Shown one piece after another: positions 1 through 5,013 of a stretch of 10,793 bases of DNA (positions are counted from its first letter, which is position 1; each line of letters begins with the position of its first letter). The DNA lies in the NCBI GenBank assembly GCA_003450555.1, contig DMFQ01000264.1, positions 1,215 through 12,007 on the forward strand. Reading direction: 5' to 3'. Under the pieces are notes generated by a model. It saw nothing but the letters and a program-made list of their open reading frames with translations. It was not told the origin of the DNA and searched no databases. Origin of the DNA: Ktedonobacter sp. (GTDB taxonomy: Bacteria; Chloroflexota; Ktedonobacteria; Ktedonobacterales; Ktedonobacteraceae). The translations under genes were made by a program, and so were the position numbers.

Positions 1-95
1 TCATCGGTCATATGCTGACCTTGCCGCCTCAGCGTGTCGTTTTGGTCATGCGCGCGCGCGCGTAGGGGTGTCGGACTGTCGGTTTGTTCGCTCAT
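1..95 (-). CDS. partial hypothetical protein (N-terminus only)
   Basis: An ATG at 95 follows a textbook ribosome binding site (AGGAGG ending 5 nt before the start), which overlaps the end of the upstream gene. The frame stays open to the left edge and begins MSEQTDSPTPLRARAHDQND. The first 31 residues are polar, with Arg, Gln and Asp prominent, and show no domain or signal peptide. A 13-base run of alternating G and C encodes the RARA stretch. The gene is the last visible member of a tightly packed minus-strand series (99-, 103- and 114-residue genes and rep) and is probably co-transcribed with them. The function cannot be told from this fragment. The reading frame and start are well supported by the binding site. 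Confidence 0.6.
   Translation of the reverse strand, partial: MSEQTDSPTPLRARAHDQNDTLRRQGQHMTD
50..62. repeat. (GC)n dinucleotide run inside a start-proximal coding region
   Basis: Thirteen alternating G/C bases lie in codons 12-16 of the left-edge gene. Loss or gain of one 2-bp unit would move the frame into an early stop (TGA within a few codons for loss, within about seven codons for gain). The tract could therefore switch the gene off by slippage. It is short, and switching is inference. Confidence 0.7.
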
Positions 96-96
96 C

Positions 97-396
97 TTAT
101 CCTCCTAATGGCAGTGCAACGCCCATTTCTTGAAGGGAATTGAGCGCAAACCATTTATCTGTAGGATTGGAGAAATCCAGTCCTTCAAGCACTTTCTGTG
201 CCTTCTCAGGATTGCGTGCAGACTGCACAACGTGCTGCATAAGCACCATAAAGACATCTGCTGGAGCATCTTTCACTGGAACGATAATCGATAAAGTCAT
301 GGCACGATCGTATTGCAGAGAAGGAATTAAGTGATTTGGCACGATTACAGGCTCACTTTCTGATGAAGTATTTATCACCATCATACCACGCCTCAT
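97..396 (-). CDS. hypothetical protein, 99 aa
   Basis: Unrecognised small soluble protein. Its start ATG (396-394) overlaps the TGA of the upstream 103-residue gene as ATGA, suggesting translational coupling. An internal ATG-ATG at 384-379 follows a GAGG about 6 nt upstream, so the protein may really begin MMVINTSSES. The chain reads as two strand-rich segments (MTLSIIVPVKDAPADVFMVL) followed by helices and a glycine-ended C-terminus; there are no cysteines and no membrane segment. The pattern 'ADVFMVLMQHVVQSARNPEKAQKVLEGLDF' would fit an alpha/beta fold. No family can be named. The next gene starts 2 nt after its stop, so it belongs to the same operon downstream of rep. Confidence 0.6.
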   Translation of the reverse strand: MRRGMMVINTSSESEPVIVPNHLIPSLQYDRAMTLSIIVPVKDAPADVFMVLMQHVVQSARNPEKAQKVLEGLDFSNPTDKWFALNSLQEMGVALPLGG

Positions 397-704
397 GCTG
401 ACCTATGGTTATCTTGAGCGGTCATGCTGTCCTCTACTTGCTCGCACAGTTCGCATACTTCACGCTCACCATTCCAGCACCAATGCAAAAAATGCAGATC
501 CCGAGCAGGGCACAATTGTTTGTCACCTGCTTGCATCATGGTAGCCAGTTGTTCACGATGCTTGAAGATCGCACGGCGCAATGGCATAGGCATTTTTCTG
601 CCATTGGTCCACAAGTCCGGACCGTTATCTGTATGAACCAGAAACACCGTATGAGCCTTGCAGTACTGCATTGCTTCCTGGATGGACATATAAGCTTTGC
701 TCAT
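393..704 (-). CDS. hypothetical protein with TubC-N-like segment and Cys cluster, 103 aa
   Basis: The start ATG is preceded by AGGTGAGGT at good spacing. Residues about 8-58 (a helix, then a strand, then 'LWTNGRKMPMPLRRAIFKHREQLATMM') resemble the layout of the small TubC_N-type docking/adaptor domain often seen at the start of primases and other proteins. The C-terminal part has C65, C76 and a C84-x2-C87 pair with nearby histidines, compatible with one bound zinc. The TubC-N resemblance is judged by eye and is weak. The gene sits 28 nt after the 114-residue gene and overlaps the next gene by 4 nt, so it is part of the rep operon. The role is unknown; a DNA- or protein-binding accessory factor of replication is possible. 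Confidence 0.65.
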   Translation of the reverse strand: MSKAYMSIQEAMQYCKAHTVFLVHTDNGPDLWTNGRKMPMPLRRAIFKHREQLATMMQAGDKQLCPARDLHFLHWCWNGEREVCELCEQVEDSMTAQDNHRSA

Positions 705-732
705 GATGCTACCTCACCTGGTGTAGATCCAC

Positions 733-1077
733 TTATCTTTCTGAACCCGACCAGTATTCGATAACTGTCTTCACATCGAACTTAGGAACTCTGGCACCCC
801 CATAACGACCCTTGGCGGTAAACCCTTTTCGGTGTAACTCAACAATCCATACACGATACTGCTTTGAGGGAATAGGGCCATTTATGGAAAGAACTTGCGT
901 AACATTTGCTTCCCAAAGCGTCATGTCACGTGGGTTATGGTAATCACCTGAACCAGCACCCTGGGTAACCCTATCAATAACTCGGCACTCATCACACTCA
1001 GGATTATCGCAATAGGTTTCTTTGCCTACTTCTTCCCATGGTTTTCTAACAATCGTGACTGTCGGGTGATTTCTCAT
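733..1077 (-). CDS. hypothetical protein with CxxxxCxxC cluster, 114 aa
   Basis: Begins 11 nt after the rep stop codon, behind a purine-rich but weak binding site (AAAAGAGAAAG). An N-terminal cluster C23-x4-C28-x2-C31 could bind a metal with one more ligand. The rest is basic with aromatic residues ('KQYRVWIVELHRKGFTAKGRYGGARVPKFDVKTVIEYW'), which could form a small alpha/beta nucleic-acid-binding unit. No family is recognised. A perfect 7-bp stem-loop (1096-1117) spans the end of rep and ends 18 nt before this start. The position directly behind the replication gene suggests an accessory replication role, which is inference. Confidence 0.6.
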   Translation of the reverse strand: MRNHPTVTIVRKPWEEVGKETYCDNPECDECRVIDRVTQGAGSGDYHNPRDMTLWEANVTQVLSINGPIPSKQYRVWIVELHRKGFTAKGRYGGARVPKFDVKTVIEYWSGSER

Positions 1078-1088
1078 CTTTCTCTTTT

Positions 1089-2828
1089 CTATGATGCTAT
1101 AGCCTGTTCTCTATAGCCCTTGCACCGTTGGGCTAGATCACGTTTCCTGAACGCTTGCCAGTCGCTACCACCTTTAATCAAGCAATAGACCTGATACTTA
1201 TCCATCGGACAATCAAGCCAAGCATTGCTACTAAAATCTTTAGCCAGGTCGGTTTTACGATTAATGGCAACGTTGGGATTACGATCACCGCGCCAGATCG
1301 CAGAGAACTTCCCTTGACGATTAGAGCCGCCACATTGCGCTATAAGCTGCTCCCATGAAGTTGTATCGTTATAATCGGCAATCACATATGGAGCAACGTC
1401 TTTTTCCAAGTACCCCCCCATGCTCGTTTGTGGCTTCGGAGCAGGTTTCACGATAGGCTCTACTGAAGGCCTCTCATACTCGTTTACCAGCTCAACAGGT
1501 GTCTGGTAGTCAAGTAGCACCCGGGCCGCGCCAGGTCCATCGTGCGACAATTCTAAGCCATCAGCATCATAGAGCTTGCACGAGGCCGCGAAACCTTCCT
1601 TGATATATTTGCCACCTGGCAGTCTCACATTATTTCCATTGCCTGTTAAAGAAGGCCATTGCTCTACTGATTTGAGCAGATCACCTGTGTACTGGTAGAC
1701 CGTCTGGAAAGCAGAGTAGGCATCAACACGTCCGGCAAAAACAATCAAGCCATGCACACCACCCTCATGTTTTGAGCCAATTGGAGCTGGGGACGGTTCT
1801 ACAATCATCGTGATACCGGCTGCCTGCAAGAGTTTGGCGGCATCCTGTATTTTTTGCGAGTCCTCTTGATTGTCGCCATCAAACATCATGCCGCGCAGCG
1901 TTCCATCCGCGTGATACAGCTTTGCGCCTTTGGTTCGCTTCCCTCTCAAGTGGGCTAGCATATCATCCCGATTTAAGGCATAGGGAACAGTGGTGTATTT
2001 TTGTGCTTGTGGAATCATCTCGATATGTTTTGTATGTTCCCCGGCAATGTCTAGCAGGAGCTGGGCCGCTTGTTGCTCAATTTCTTGTGGAGAAAAAGGC
2101 TCTTCAGGCTGGGGAGCCTTTTGGGTTTGGAGATCTGAAGCAACGAGCGAAGCAGGGGGGGTATTTGGATCGTAAGCAGGGGCAGATGTTTGAGCCTTTT
2201 CCCCTTCCTCAAAAGGCTCTTCAGGCTGGGGGCCTTTTTTTTCAGGGATGTACTCACCTGGGCCAAGGGGCTGCTTATCGTCCAGGATGGCAGATACCTT
2301 TTTGTATCCGCAGCAATCACATTGCTGAACTTCCTGGTACTTAATGCGATGGGTAGTGACCTGCAGGTTGTTCGTTTTGCACTGTGGGCATGGTTTCCCA
2401 TTGCCGTTAATCGTGCGTTCTTTTTCTTCTGGAATGGGAACATTCCAAGGTTCCTGCCACACCGGCTCCTGGCGATCGACATAGGTGAGTGTGCGATCTT
2501 GCCCTTTGAGGGTAGTATAGGGAACAGGTACTTTTGTGGCGCCATAGCGATCGATCACGGTGTTAGAGTAGCGCCCGATTGAGCTTTCAGACATGCCGGT
2601 GAATGCAGCTATCTTGTCAGTAGGAAGGCGTACCAATCCATCTGTATTAGGCTTTTCCTGGGCCAGCACGCAGCGAGCACCAATTGAAAACAGTTTCTCG
2701 CCCGGGGCCATTGTTGTATTCGGGAGATGGATAGTACTATAAATCGCCTTCAGCGTTGCATCGTGTTTTTCAAGCGAGTCAATGAGCTGCTCTTTGCTCA
2801 TGTGAGCGTAGCGCGAGTTTTGCATCAT
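1089..2828 (-). CDS. replication protein: winged-helix, zinc-ribbon and AEP primase-like, 579 aa
   Basis: Probable replication initiator/primase of the element. Residues about 60-110 ('LVRLPTDKIAAFTGMSESSIGRYS') form a winged-helix DNA-binding segment. A zinc ribbon follows with C147-x2-C150 and C170-x-C172-C173. A Pro/Glu-rich linker with two copies of PQPEEPF spans about 195-255. Residues about 285-445 look like an archaeo-eukaryotic primase core: 'MFDGDN' gives a D317-x-D319 pair, 'HEGGVHGLIVFAGRVDA' matches the small-residue/His strand motif, and 'VRLPGGK' the later basic motif. The C-terminus (about 485-560, 'IWRGDRNPNVAINRKT') resembles the CHC2 primase finger fold without its zinc ligands. 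The start ATG follows GAGGTGGG and overlaps the TGA of a short upstream ORF. The domain calls are by eye; catalytic activity and the degenerate C-terminal domain are inference. Confidence 0.75.
   Translation of the reverse strand: MMQNSRYAHMSKEQLIDSLEKHDATLKAIYSTIHLPNTTMAPGEKLFSIGARCVLAQEKPNTDGLVRLPTDKIAAFTGMSESSIGRYSNTVIDRYGATKVPVPYTTLKGQDRTLTYVDRQEPVWQEPWNVPIPEEKERTINGNGKPCPQCKTNNLQVTTHRIKYQEVQQCDCCGYKKVSAILDDKQPLGPGEYIPEKKGPQPEEPFEEGEKAQTSAPAYDPNTPPASLVASDLQTQKAPQPEEPFSPQEIEQQAAQLLLDIAGEHTKHIEMIPQAQKYTTVPYALNRDDMLAHLRGKRTKGAKLYHADGTLRGMMFDGDNQEDSQKIQDAAKLLQAAGITMIVEPSPAPIGSKHEGGVHGLIVFAGRVDAYSAFQTVYQYTGDLLKSVEQWPSLTGNGNNVRLPGGKYIKEGFAASCKLYDADGLELSHDGPGAARVLLDYQTPVELVNEYERPSVEPIVKPAPKPQTSMGGYLEKDVAPYVIADYNDTTSWEQLIAQCGGSNRQGKFSAIWRGDRNPNVAINRKTDLAKDFSSNAWLDCPMDKYQVYCLIKGGSDWQAFRKRDLAQRCKGYREQAIAS
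1096..1117 (-). other. stem-loop at the rep 3' end, before the 114-aa gene
   Basis: GCTATAG (1096-1102) and CTATAGC (1111-1117) form a perfect 7-bp stem with an 8-nt loop inside the last codons of rep. There is no T-tract, so it is not a simple terminator. It lies 18 nt before the next start and may set expression between rep and the downstream genes. Confidence 0.45.
2094..2231. repeat. 21-bp exact direct repeat in the rep linker
   Basis: Copies at 2094-2114 and 2211-2231 are identical over 21 bp and 117 bp apart (39 codons, in frame). They encode the two PQPEEPF segments of the Rep linker. Recombination between them would delete linker without breaking the frame. Confidence 0.7.
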
Positions 2829-3007
2829 TTTCCCACCTCGCAGCCTGGCCTAGCAAGCCAGTCGAGAGGGGAAGACGTGGGTAAAGTTGAGGAAATCACA
2901 CTTTTCTGTGATACACTTCTATTGGACATGTCATTGGCATATCCGGAGGTGTTGACATGACTACATGAAAAGTGTATAGTCATATCAATTAAACGATTGA
3001 TCTGCAT
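2825..3007 (-). CDS. possible 60-codon leader ORF coupled to rep
   Basis: The ORF starts at ATG 3007 behind AAGGTG with 7-nt spacing, and its TGA overlaps the rep start as ATGA. The peptide (MQINRLIDMTIHFSCSHVNT...) has no recognisable domain and is Ser/Thr/Asn rich, so the product may not matter. A coupled leader reading frame placed before rep and crossed by an antisense transcript is the arrangement used by tap/repA in R1-type plasmids. Nothing beyond position and binding site proves translation. It could equally be untranslated leader. Confidence 0.35.
   Translation of the reverse strand: MQINRLIDMTIHFSCSHVNTSGYANDMSNRSVSQKSVISSTLPTSSPLDWLARPGCEVGK
2837..2866 (-). promoter_or_regulatory. 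imperfect hairpin overlapping the rep ribosome binding site
   Basis: An inner stem CTGGC/GCCAG (2845-2849 with 2857-2861, 7-nt loop) is flanked by an outer CTCG/CGAG (2837-2840 with 2863-2866). In the rep mRNA the outer arm includes the first bases of the GAGGTGGG binding site. Partial masking of rep translation, relieved by ribosomes finishing the leader ORF, is plausible but is inference. Confidence 0.35.
2952..2980 (+). promoter_or_regulatory. strong sigma70-type promoter opposing rep
   Basis: TTGACA (2952-2957), a 17-bp spacer and TATAGT (2975-2980): a consensus -35 and a 5/6 -10. It points away from rep, with a start near 2987. No plus-strand coding region follows before a hairpin terminator about 75 nt downstream, so it most likely drives a short untranslated RNA. 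Confidence 0.65.
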
Positions 3008-3081
3008 AAGATCACACCTTGTGGAACGCCAGCCTTACCTTTGTGAGGGGTCTCGGGCTGGCTTTCTCTTTGTCTTTTTTT
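2987..3081 (+). ncRNA. candidate countertranscribed RNA (about 95 nt) against the rep leader
   Basis: The transcript predicted from the promoter at 2952-2980 would run from about 2987 to the T-tract after the hairpin at 3028-3062. It is fully complementary to the rep mRNA leader, including the start codon (3005-3007) and binding site of the 60-codon leader ORF. It would begin inside a small stem-loop (2984-3001) and end in a GC-rich one. By analogy with plasmid copy-number systems (CopA of R1), it could repress rep by pairing. This rests on promoter, terminator and position; expression is not shown. Confidence 0.45.
3028..3081 (+). terminator. rho-independent-like terminator of the opposing RNA
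   Basis: GCCAGCC (3028-3034) pairs with GGCTGGC (3056-3062), with a smaller inner pairing, and is followed by a T-rich stretch ending in seven Ts. A second perfect 8-bp inverted repeat, CTTTGTCT/AGACAAAG around six Ts (3068-3089), directly follows. On the minus strand the same elements fold in the rep leader but lack a T-tract. Confidence 0.55.
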
Positions 3082-3107
3082 AGACAAAGGACATTAAAAA
3101 AAGGCGC

Positions 3108-3129
3108 AACAATTCCGAAATGGAATGTT
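3108..3129. repeat. inverted repeat in the rep upstream region
   Basis: AACAATTCC (3108-3116) and GGAATGTT (3122-3129) form an 8-bp stem with one bulged A and a GAAAT loop. It adjoins the direct repeats at 3132-3191 and could be part of an origin or of the leader fold. No further evidence. Confidence 0.35.
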
Positions 3130-3131
3130 AC

Positions 3132-3191
3132 ACCTGTAGACTAAGCAGCGAGATGACACATCTTCGCGTAGACCTGTAGATAAGCAGCGAG
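3132..3191. repeat. iteron-like direct repeats upstream of rep
   Basis: Two copies of ACCTGTAGA(C)TAAGCAGCGAG at 3132-3152 and 3172-3191 differ only by one inserted C and start 40 bp apart, close to four helical turns. Spaced repeats upstream of a replication gene are typical binding sites for the initiator, so this is a candidate origin element. The copies are few and the surroundings are not strikingly AT-rich, so the call is tentative. Confidence 0.45.
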
Positions 3192-3285
3192 GCATACGCG
3201 GGTCATTTTTATTTGACTGTGTTTCACAGGGCACCATGATACAACCGCCTTGTAGTTTGTTGTAGCACATAGAACCCTTGGGCTG

Positions 3286-3315
3286 AGTATAAACCAATCG
3301 TTCCACCTCTGTCTA
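3286..3315 (-). promoter_or_regulatory. candidate rep promoter
   Basis: On the minus strand TAGACA (complement of 3310-3315), an 18-bp spacer and TATACT (complement of 3286-3291) give 5/6 matches at both boxes. A start near 3279 would give rep a leader of about 450 nt carrying the direct repeats, several hairpins and the antisense target. Between this promoter and the endonuclease gene (3316-3357) I see nothing else. Confidence 0.5.
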
Positions 3316-3357
3316 GTGTGCATTTTGCACATGTCTCCATATGGAGATATGCCGGGC

Positions 3358-3672
3358 CTATTTGGCATCACATCCCGCCTTCTGAAGGTACTGAATTGCG
3401 TTCTTAAGTACCGCTACTTTATCCTCAGCGTTCCCTAGCATGTGATTACACTGGTTGCATAATAATCCGCGAATTTGCCCCGTTTCATGAGAATGATCGA
3501 CATGCAACTGCTTGCCTTTTGGGGGTGCTTCTCCACATATAGCGCACACTCCCATCTGGTTTATAAACATATCGTCATATTGCTGTGAAGTTAATCCGTA
3601 TTTGCTTTTAAGCCGGTATTTCCTCGCATGGTTGCTCATCTTGCTAAAATACTGCTCATGGCTTTGCAGCAT
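3358..3672 (-). CDS. recombination endonuclease VII-like HNH nuclease, 104 aa
   Basis: Matches the endonuclease VII family (T4 gp49-type, beta-beta-alpha-metal nucleases that cut branched DNA, common in phages and mobile elements). The segment 'KSKYGLTSQQYDDMF' is the usual lead-in helix. A zinc site has C43-x2-C46 and C72-x2-C75, and the active-site strand is 'LHVDHSHETG' (H57, D59, H60, H62), followed by 'RGLLCNQCN' with N76. All expected residues are present and the length is normal for the small versions. The binding site AAGGAG lies 9 nt before the ATG. It is preceded by a 12-bp stem-loop ending 26 nt before the start. Second nuclease of the operon; resolution of recombination or replication intermediates is the likely role (inference). 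Confidence 0.85.
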   Translation of the reverse strand: MLQSHEQYFSKMSNHARKYRLKSKYGLTSQQYDDMFINQMGVCAICGEAPPKGKQLHVDHSHETGQIRGLLCNQCNHMLGNAEDKVAVLKNAIQYLQKAGCDAK

Positions 3673-3698
3673 GATATACTTCTCCTTAGTGGTTATTG

Positions 3699-3741
3699 GG
3701 GCCTCGTCGCCTGGGTGTTGTAATCGTGAGCGACGAGGCCC
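3699..3741 (-). promoter_or_regulatory. 12-bp intercistronic stem-loop before the endonuclease VII gene
   Basis: GGGCCTCGTCGC (3699-3710) and GCGACGAGGCCC (3730-3741) pair perfectly around a 19-nt loop. It begins 3 nt after the stop of the 34-residue ORF and ends 26 nt before the next ATG. There is no T-tract on either strand, so a simple terminator is unlikely; an mRNA stabiliser or processing site fits better. Confidence 0.6.
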
Positions 3742-3744
3742 TGG

Positions 3745-3849
3745 CTATGCGATGGCCTTTTCTTTCTTCTCCTGCGCCCCTACTCGCTCTTCATCGTGTG
3801 TTTCCACCAACAAGTCTTTCGCTGGTACTCCCAGCGCCACGCCGCTCAT
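3745..3849 (-). CDS. small ORF, 34 aa, overlapping the HNH gene end
   Basis: The ATG at 3849 overlaps the TGA of the upstream HNH nuclease gene (ATGA), with GGGAGG 6 nt before it, and reads MSGVALGVPAKDLLVETHDE to a stop at 3745-3747. The chain is acidic then Lys-rich, with no membrane segment and no family. Translational coupling and a good binding site argue that it is made; a strong stem-loop starts 3 nt after its stop. It may be a small partner or simply the spacer of the operon. Moderate confidence only because of its size. Confidence 0.45.
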   Translation of the reverse strand: MSGVALGVPAKDLLVETHDEERVGAQEKKEKAIA

Positions 3850-4568
3850 AGCAGCCTCCCACCCTCAGGCCATTCCCAGGGAAATTTGTCATTTTTGCTC
3901 ACATTACAGTGAGGGCAAGTCAGCACCAGGTAACTGATATCATTCGCGGGAATGTCAGTACCTGCGACACGGCTAAGAGGGAACGTGTGATCGACATGAT
4001 AGATGTATTTGCCTTTGATGCGATCAAATCTGGTCGAACAGTAATAGCACCTGTGCTTTTGCCGTTTCAGCAACTCTTGGATTTGTAAAGCAGTATGCAT
4101 TCCCCGTGCAGATTTTACACGAGCGCGTCGGTTTCTCCGATGCATCGCACGTATTTCAGGGTGACTCTGTGCCCATCTCTTAGACCTCTCCTTATATATA
4201 CCAGGGTGAGACTGCGCGTGTTTCTCACTAGCAATCCTCATCCTCTCAGGGTGAGACTGCGCGTATTTTTTCTTGAGATCTTTATCTCTTGATGGGTTCT
4301 TTTGCCGCCAAATTTTATAAAGGTCACTCTTATGTTCCTTTGTTTCTGGACGTTGGCGGTATGCCTTGTCATAGCCACTCTTATGTTCCTTTGTTTCTGG
4401 ACGTTGGCGGTATGCTTTATGATAGTCGCTTGCACATTTTTTGCACTGGCCCTGTAGACCACCTTTCCTGCTTTTATGACGACTAAAGAACTCTGGCGTT
4501 GCAGGATGCCACTGCTCACCTTCAGGGCATTTTGTGCAGCGTTTCAGTGGTATATCATCCTCTTGCAT
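3846..4568 (-). CDS. HNH endonuclease with N-terminal zinc finger and internal repeats, 240 aa
   Basis: The N-terminus carries C11-x2-C14 ... C42-x2-C45, the zinc-finger type seen before many phage HNH nucleases. The middle (about 50-140) is repetitive and basic: two 17-residue units containing YDKAYRQRPETKEHKS-like sequence, then three or four AQSHPE units. The HNH core follows: C174-x2-C177, 'YHVDHTFPLSR' (H191, D193, H194), and 'LTCPHCNVSKND' (C218, C221, N222). All catalytic positions are present. The start is preceded by AAAGGA. Between the excisionase-like gene and this one is a 10-bp stem-loop ending 27 nt before the ATG. The likely role is DNA nicking or cutting for the element, for example homing or packaging-type cleavage; the substrate is unknown. 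Confidence 0.8.
   Translation of the reverse strand: MQEDDIPLKRCTKCPEGEQWHPATPEFFSRHKSRKGGLQGQCKKCASDYHKAYRQRPETKEHKSGYDKAYRQRPETKEHKSDLYKIWRQKNPSRDKDLKKKYAQSHPERMRIASEKHAQSHPGIYKERSKRWAQSHPEIRAMHRRNRRARVKSARGMHTALQIQELLKRQKHRCYYCSTRFDRIKGKYIYHVDHTFPLSRVAGTDIPANDISYLVLTCPHCNVSKNDKFPWEWPEGGRLL
4325..4415. repeat. 51-bp tandem duplication inside the HNH gene
   Basis: Forty bases from 4325 recur identically from 4376, a period of 51 bp (17 codons), with the intervening 11 bp partly diverged. It encodes two tandem copies of a basic 17-residue unit. Near-perfect DNA identity suggests a recent duplication. Further on, shorter related units encode the AQSHPE repeats (about 4160-4266). Confidence 0.75.
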
Positions 4569-4595
4569 GTGATATCCTTTACCTCAGTAGACTAG

Positions 4596-4634
4596 GGGCT
4601 AGTGGTTCAACCTTAACTTTTGCGCCACTAGCCC
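4596..4634 (-). promoter_or_regulatory. 10-bp intercistronic stem-loop before the HNH gene
   Basis: GGGCTAGTGG (4596-4605) and CCACTAGCCC (4625-4634) pair perfectly around a 19-nt loop. It begins 4 nt after the stop of the HTH gene and ends 27 nt before the HNH start codon. No T-tract. Same geometry as the element at 3699-3741 but unrelated stem sequence. Confidence 0.6.
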
Positions 4635-4638
4635 TGCT

Positions 4639-4842
4639 CTATGCCACACTCTCTTCTGGCTTCTGTTCTGACTTGCGTCTCTGCCGATTGATATACTCTT
4701 CAATATCAGACTCCTCAAATCTCCAGGACCTTCCCACCTTAAAGCCTTTCAAGTCGCCTCGCTCCATGAAGTTGAATATGGTTCGTTCACTGACACCAAG
4801 CATTTCCTGGACCTGTTTTGTCGTGAGCAATTTCCCTGACAT
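4639..4842 (-). CDS. HTH_17 / excisionase-like DNA-binding protein, 67 aa
   Basis: The sequence 'LLTTKQVQEMLGVSERTIFNFMERGDLKGFKVGRSWRFEESDIEEYI' is the classic MerR-like winged HTH of the Xis/AlpA/HTH_17 group, which binds DNA to direct excision or regulate recombinase genes. The start at 4842 is chosen because GGGAG lies 9 nt upstream. An ATG at 4863 would add seven residues (MRREIHT) that are really the binding-site region, and it lacks a binding site of its own. The Lys/Glu-rich tail is typical. It is the first gene of the minus-strand operon and diverges from the SWIM gene across a region with two dyads that it may bind. Whether it is a true excisionase or a repressor is open. Confidence 0.8.
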   Translation of the reverse strand: MSGKLLTTKQVQEMLGVSERTIFNFMERGDLKGFKVGRSWRFEESDIEEYINRQRRKSEQKPEESVA

Positions 4843-4883
4843 GGTATGTATCTCCCTTCTCATAGCTAACTGTAACTACTACC

Positions 4884-4912
4884 ATTTTATACGAGTTCTA
4901 TGCAATTGTCAA
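4884..4912 (-). promoter_or_regulatory. promoter of the HTH/HNH operon
   Basis: On the minus strand TTGACA (complement of 4907-4912), a 17-bp spacer and TAAAAT (complement of 4884-4889). This is a perfect -35 and a 5/6 -10. The start is expected near 4877, where a 6-bp hairpin (4878-4863, one G-U pair, loop CAGU) would form the very 5' end of the message, 20 nt before the ATG at 4842. Confidence 0.65.
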
Positions 4913-4924
4913 TACTGCATAGAA
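4896..4924. promoter_or_regulatory. 9-bp dyad (operator candidate) over the leftward -35
   Basis: TTCTATGCA (4896-4904) and TGCATAGAA (4916-4924) are perfect inverted copies separated by 11 bp, with half-site centres about two helical turns apart. The dyad straddles the TTGACA box of the leftward promoter, so a dimer bound here would block it. The divergent HTH protein is the nearest candidate regulator. Confidence 0.55.
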
Positions 4925-4925
4925 A

Positions 4926-4950
4926 ACACTTGCAATTAGTTGCAAAGTGT
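4926..4950. promoter_or_regulatory. 10-bp dyad (operator candidate) over the rightward promoter
   Basis: ACACTTGCAA (4926-4935) is mirrored by TTGCAAAGTGT (4940-4950), imperfect by a single extra A, around TTAG. It covers the -35 box and spacer of the rightward promoter and lies 1 bp from the neighbouring dyad. Its half-site sequence differs from that dyad, so two regulators, or one with relaxed specificity, are possible. Confidence 0.55.
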
Positions 4951-4958
4951 GAGATAAT
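4930..4958 (+). promoter_or_regulatory. promoter of the SWIM / annealing-protein operon
   Basis: TTGCAA (4930-4935), a 17-bp spacer and GATAAT (4953-4958) with an extended-10 TG at 4950-4951. The predicted start near 4965 coincides with the first base of a perfect hairpin (4966-4986). Confidence 0.6.
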
Positions 4959-4965
4959 GAAAGTG

Positions 4966-4986
4966 TCAAGAGGATGTACTTCTTGA
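4966..4986 (+). promoter_or_regulatory. 5'-terminal stem-loop of the SWIM gene message
   Basis: TCAAGA (4966-4971) and TCTTGA (4981-4986) pair around a 9-nt loop at the predicted 5' end of the transcript, ending 27 nt before the ATG. Position suggests protection of the message 5' end, as known for ompA- and ermC-type leaders. Confidence 0.45.
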
Positions 4987-5013
4987 GGATAGTAAATCTG
5001 AGGAGCAACAAAA

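Noticed and set aside
2051..2545. 164-codon frame in another register of rep
   Set aside because: Lys/Ser/Leu-rich translation typical of an out-of-frame reading. The rep frame has zinc-ribbon and primase motifs.
3094..3371. Two overlapping minus-strand open frames of 70 and 76 codons upstream of rep
   Set aside because: They overlap each other in different frames, have no binding site or recognisable sequence, and cross the promoter and direct repeats. Best read as non-coding leader/origin sequence.
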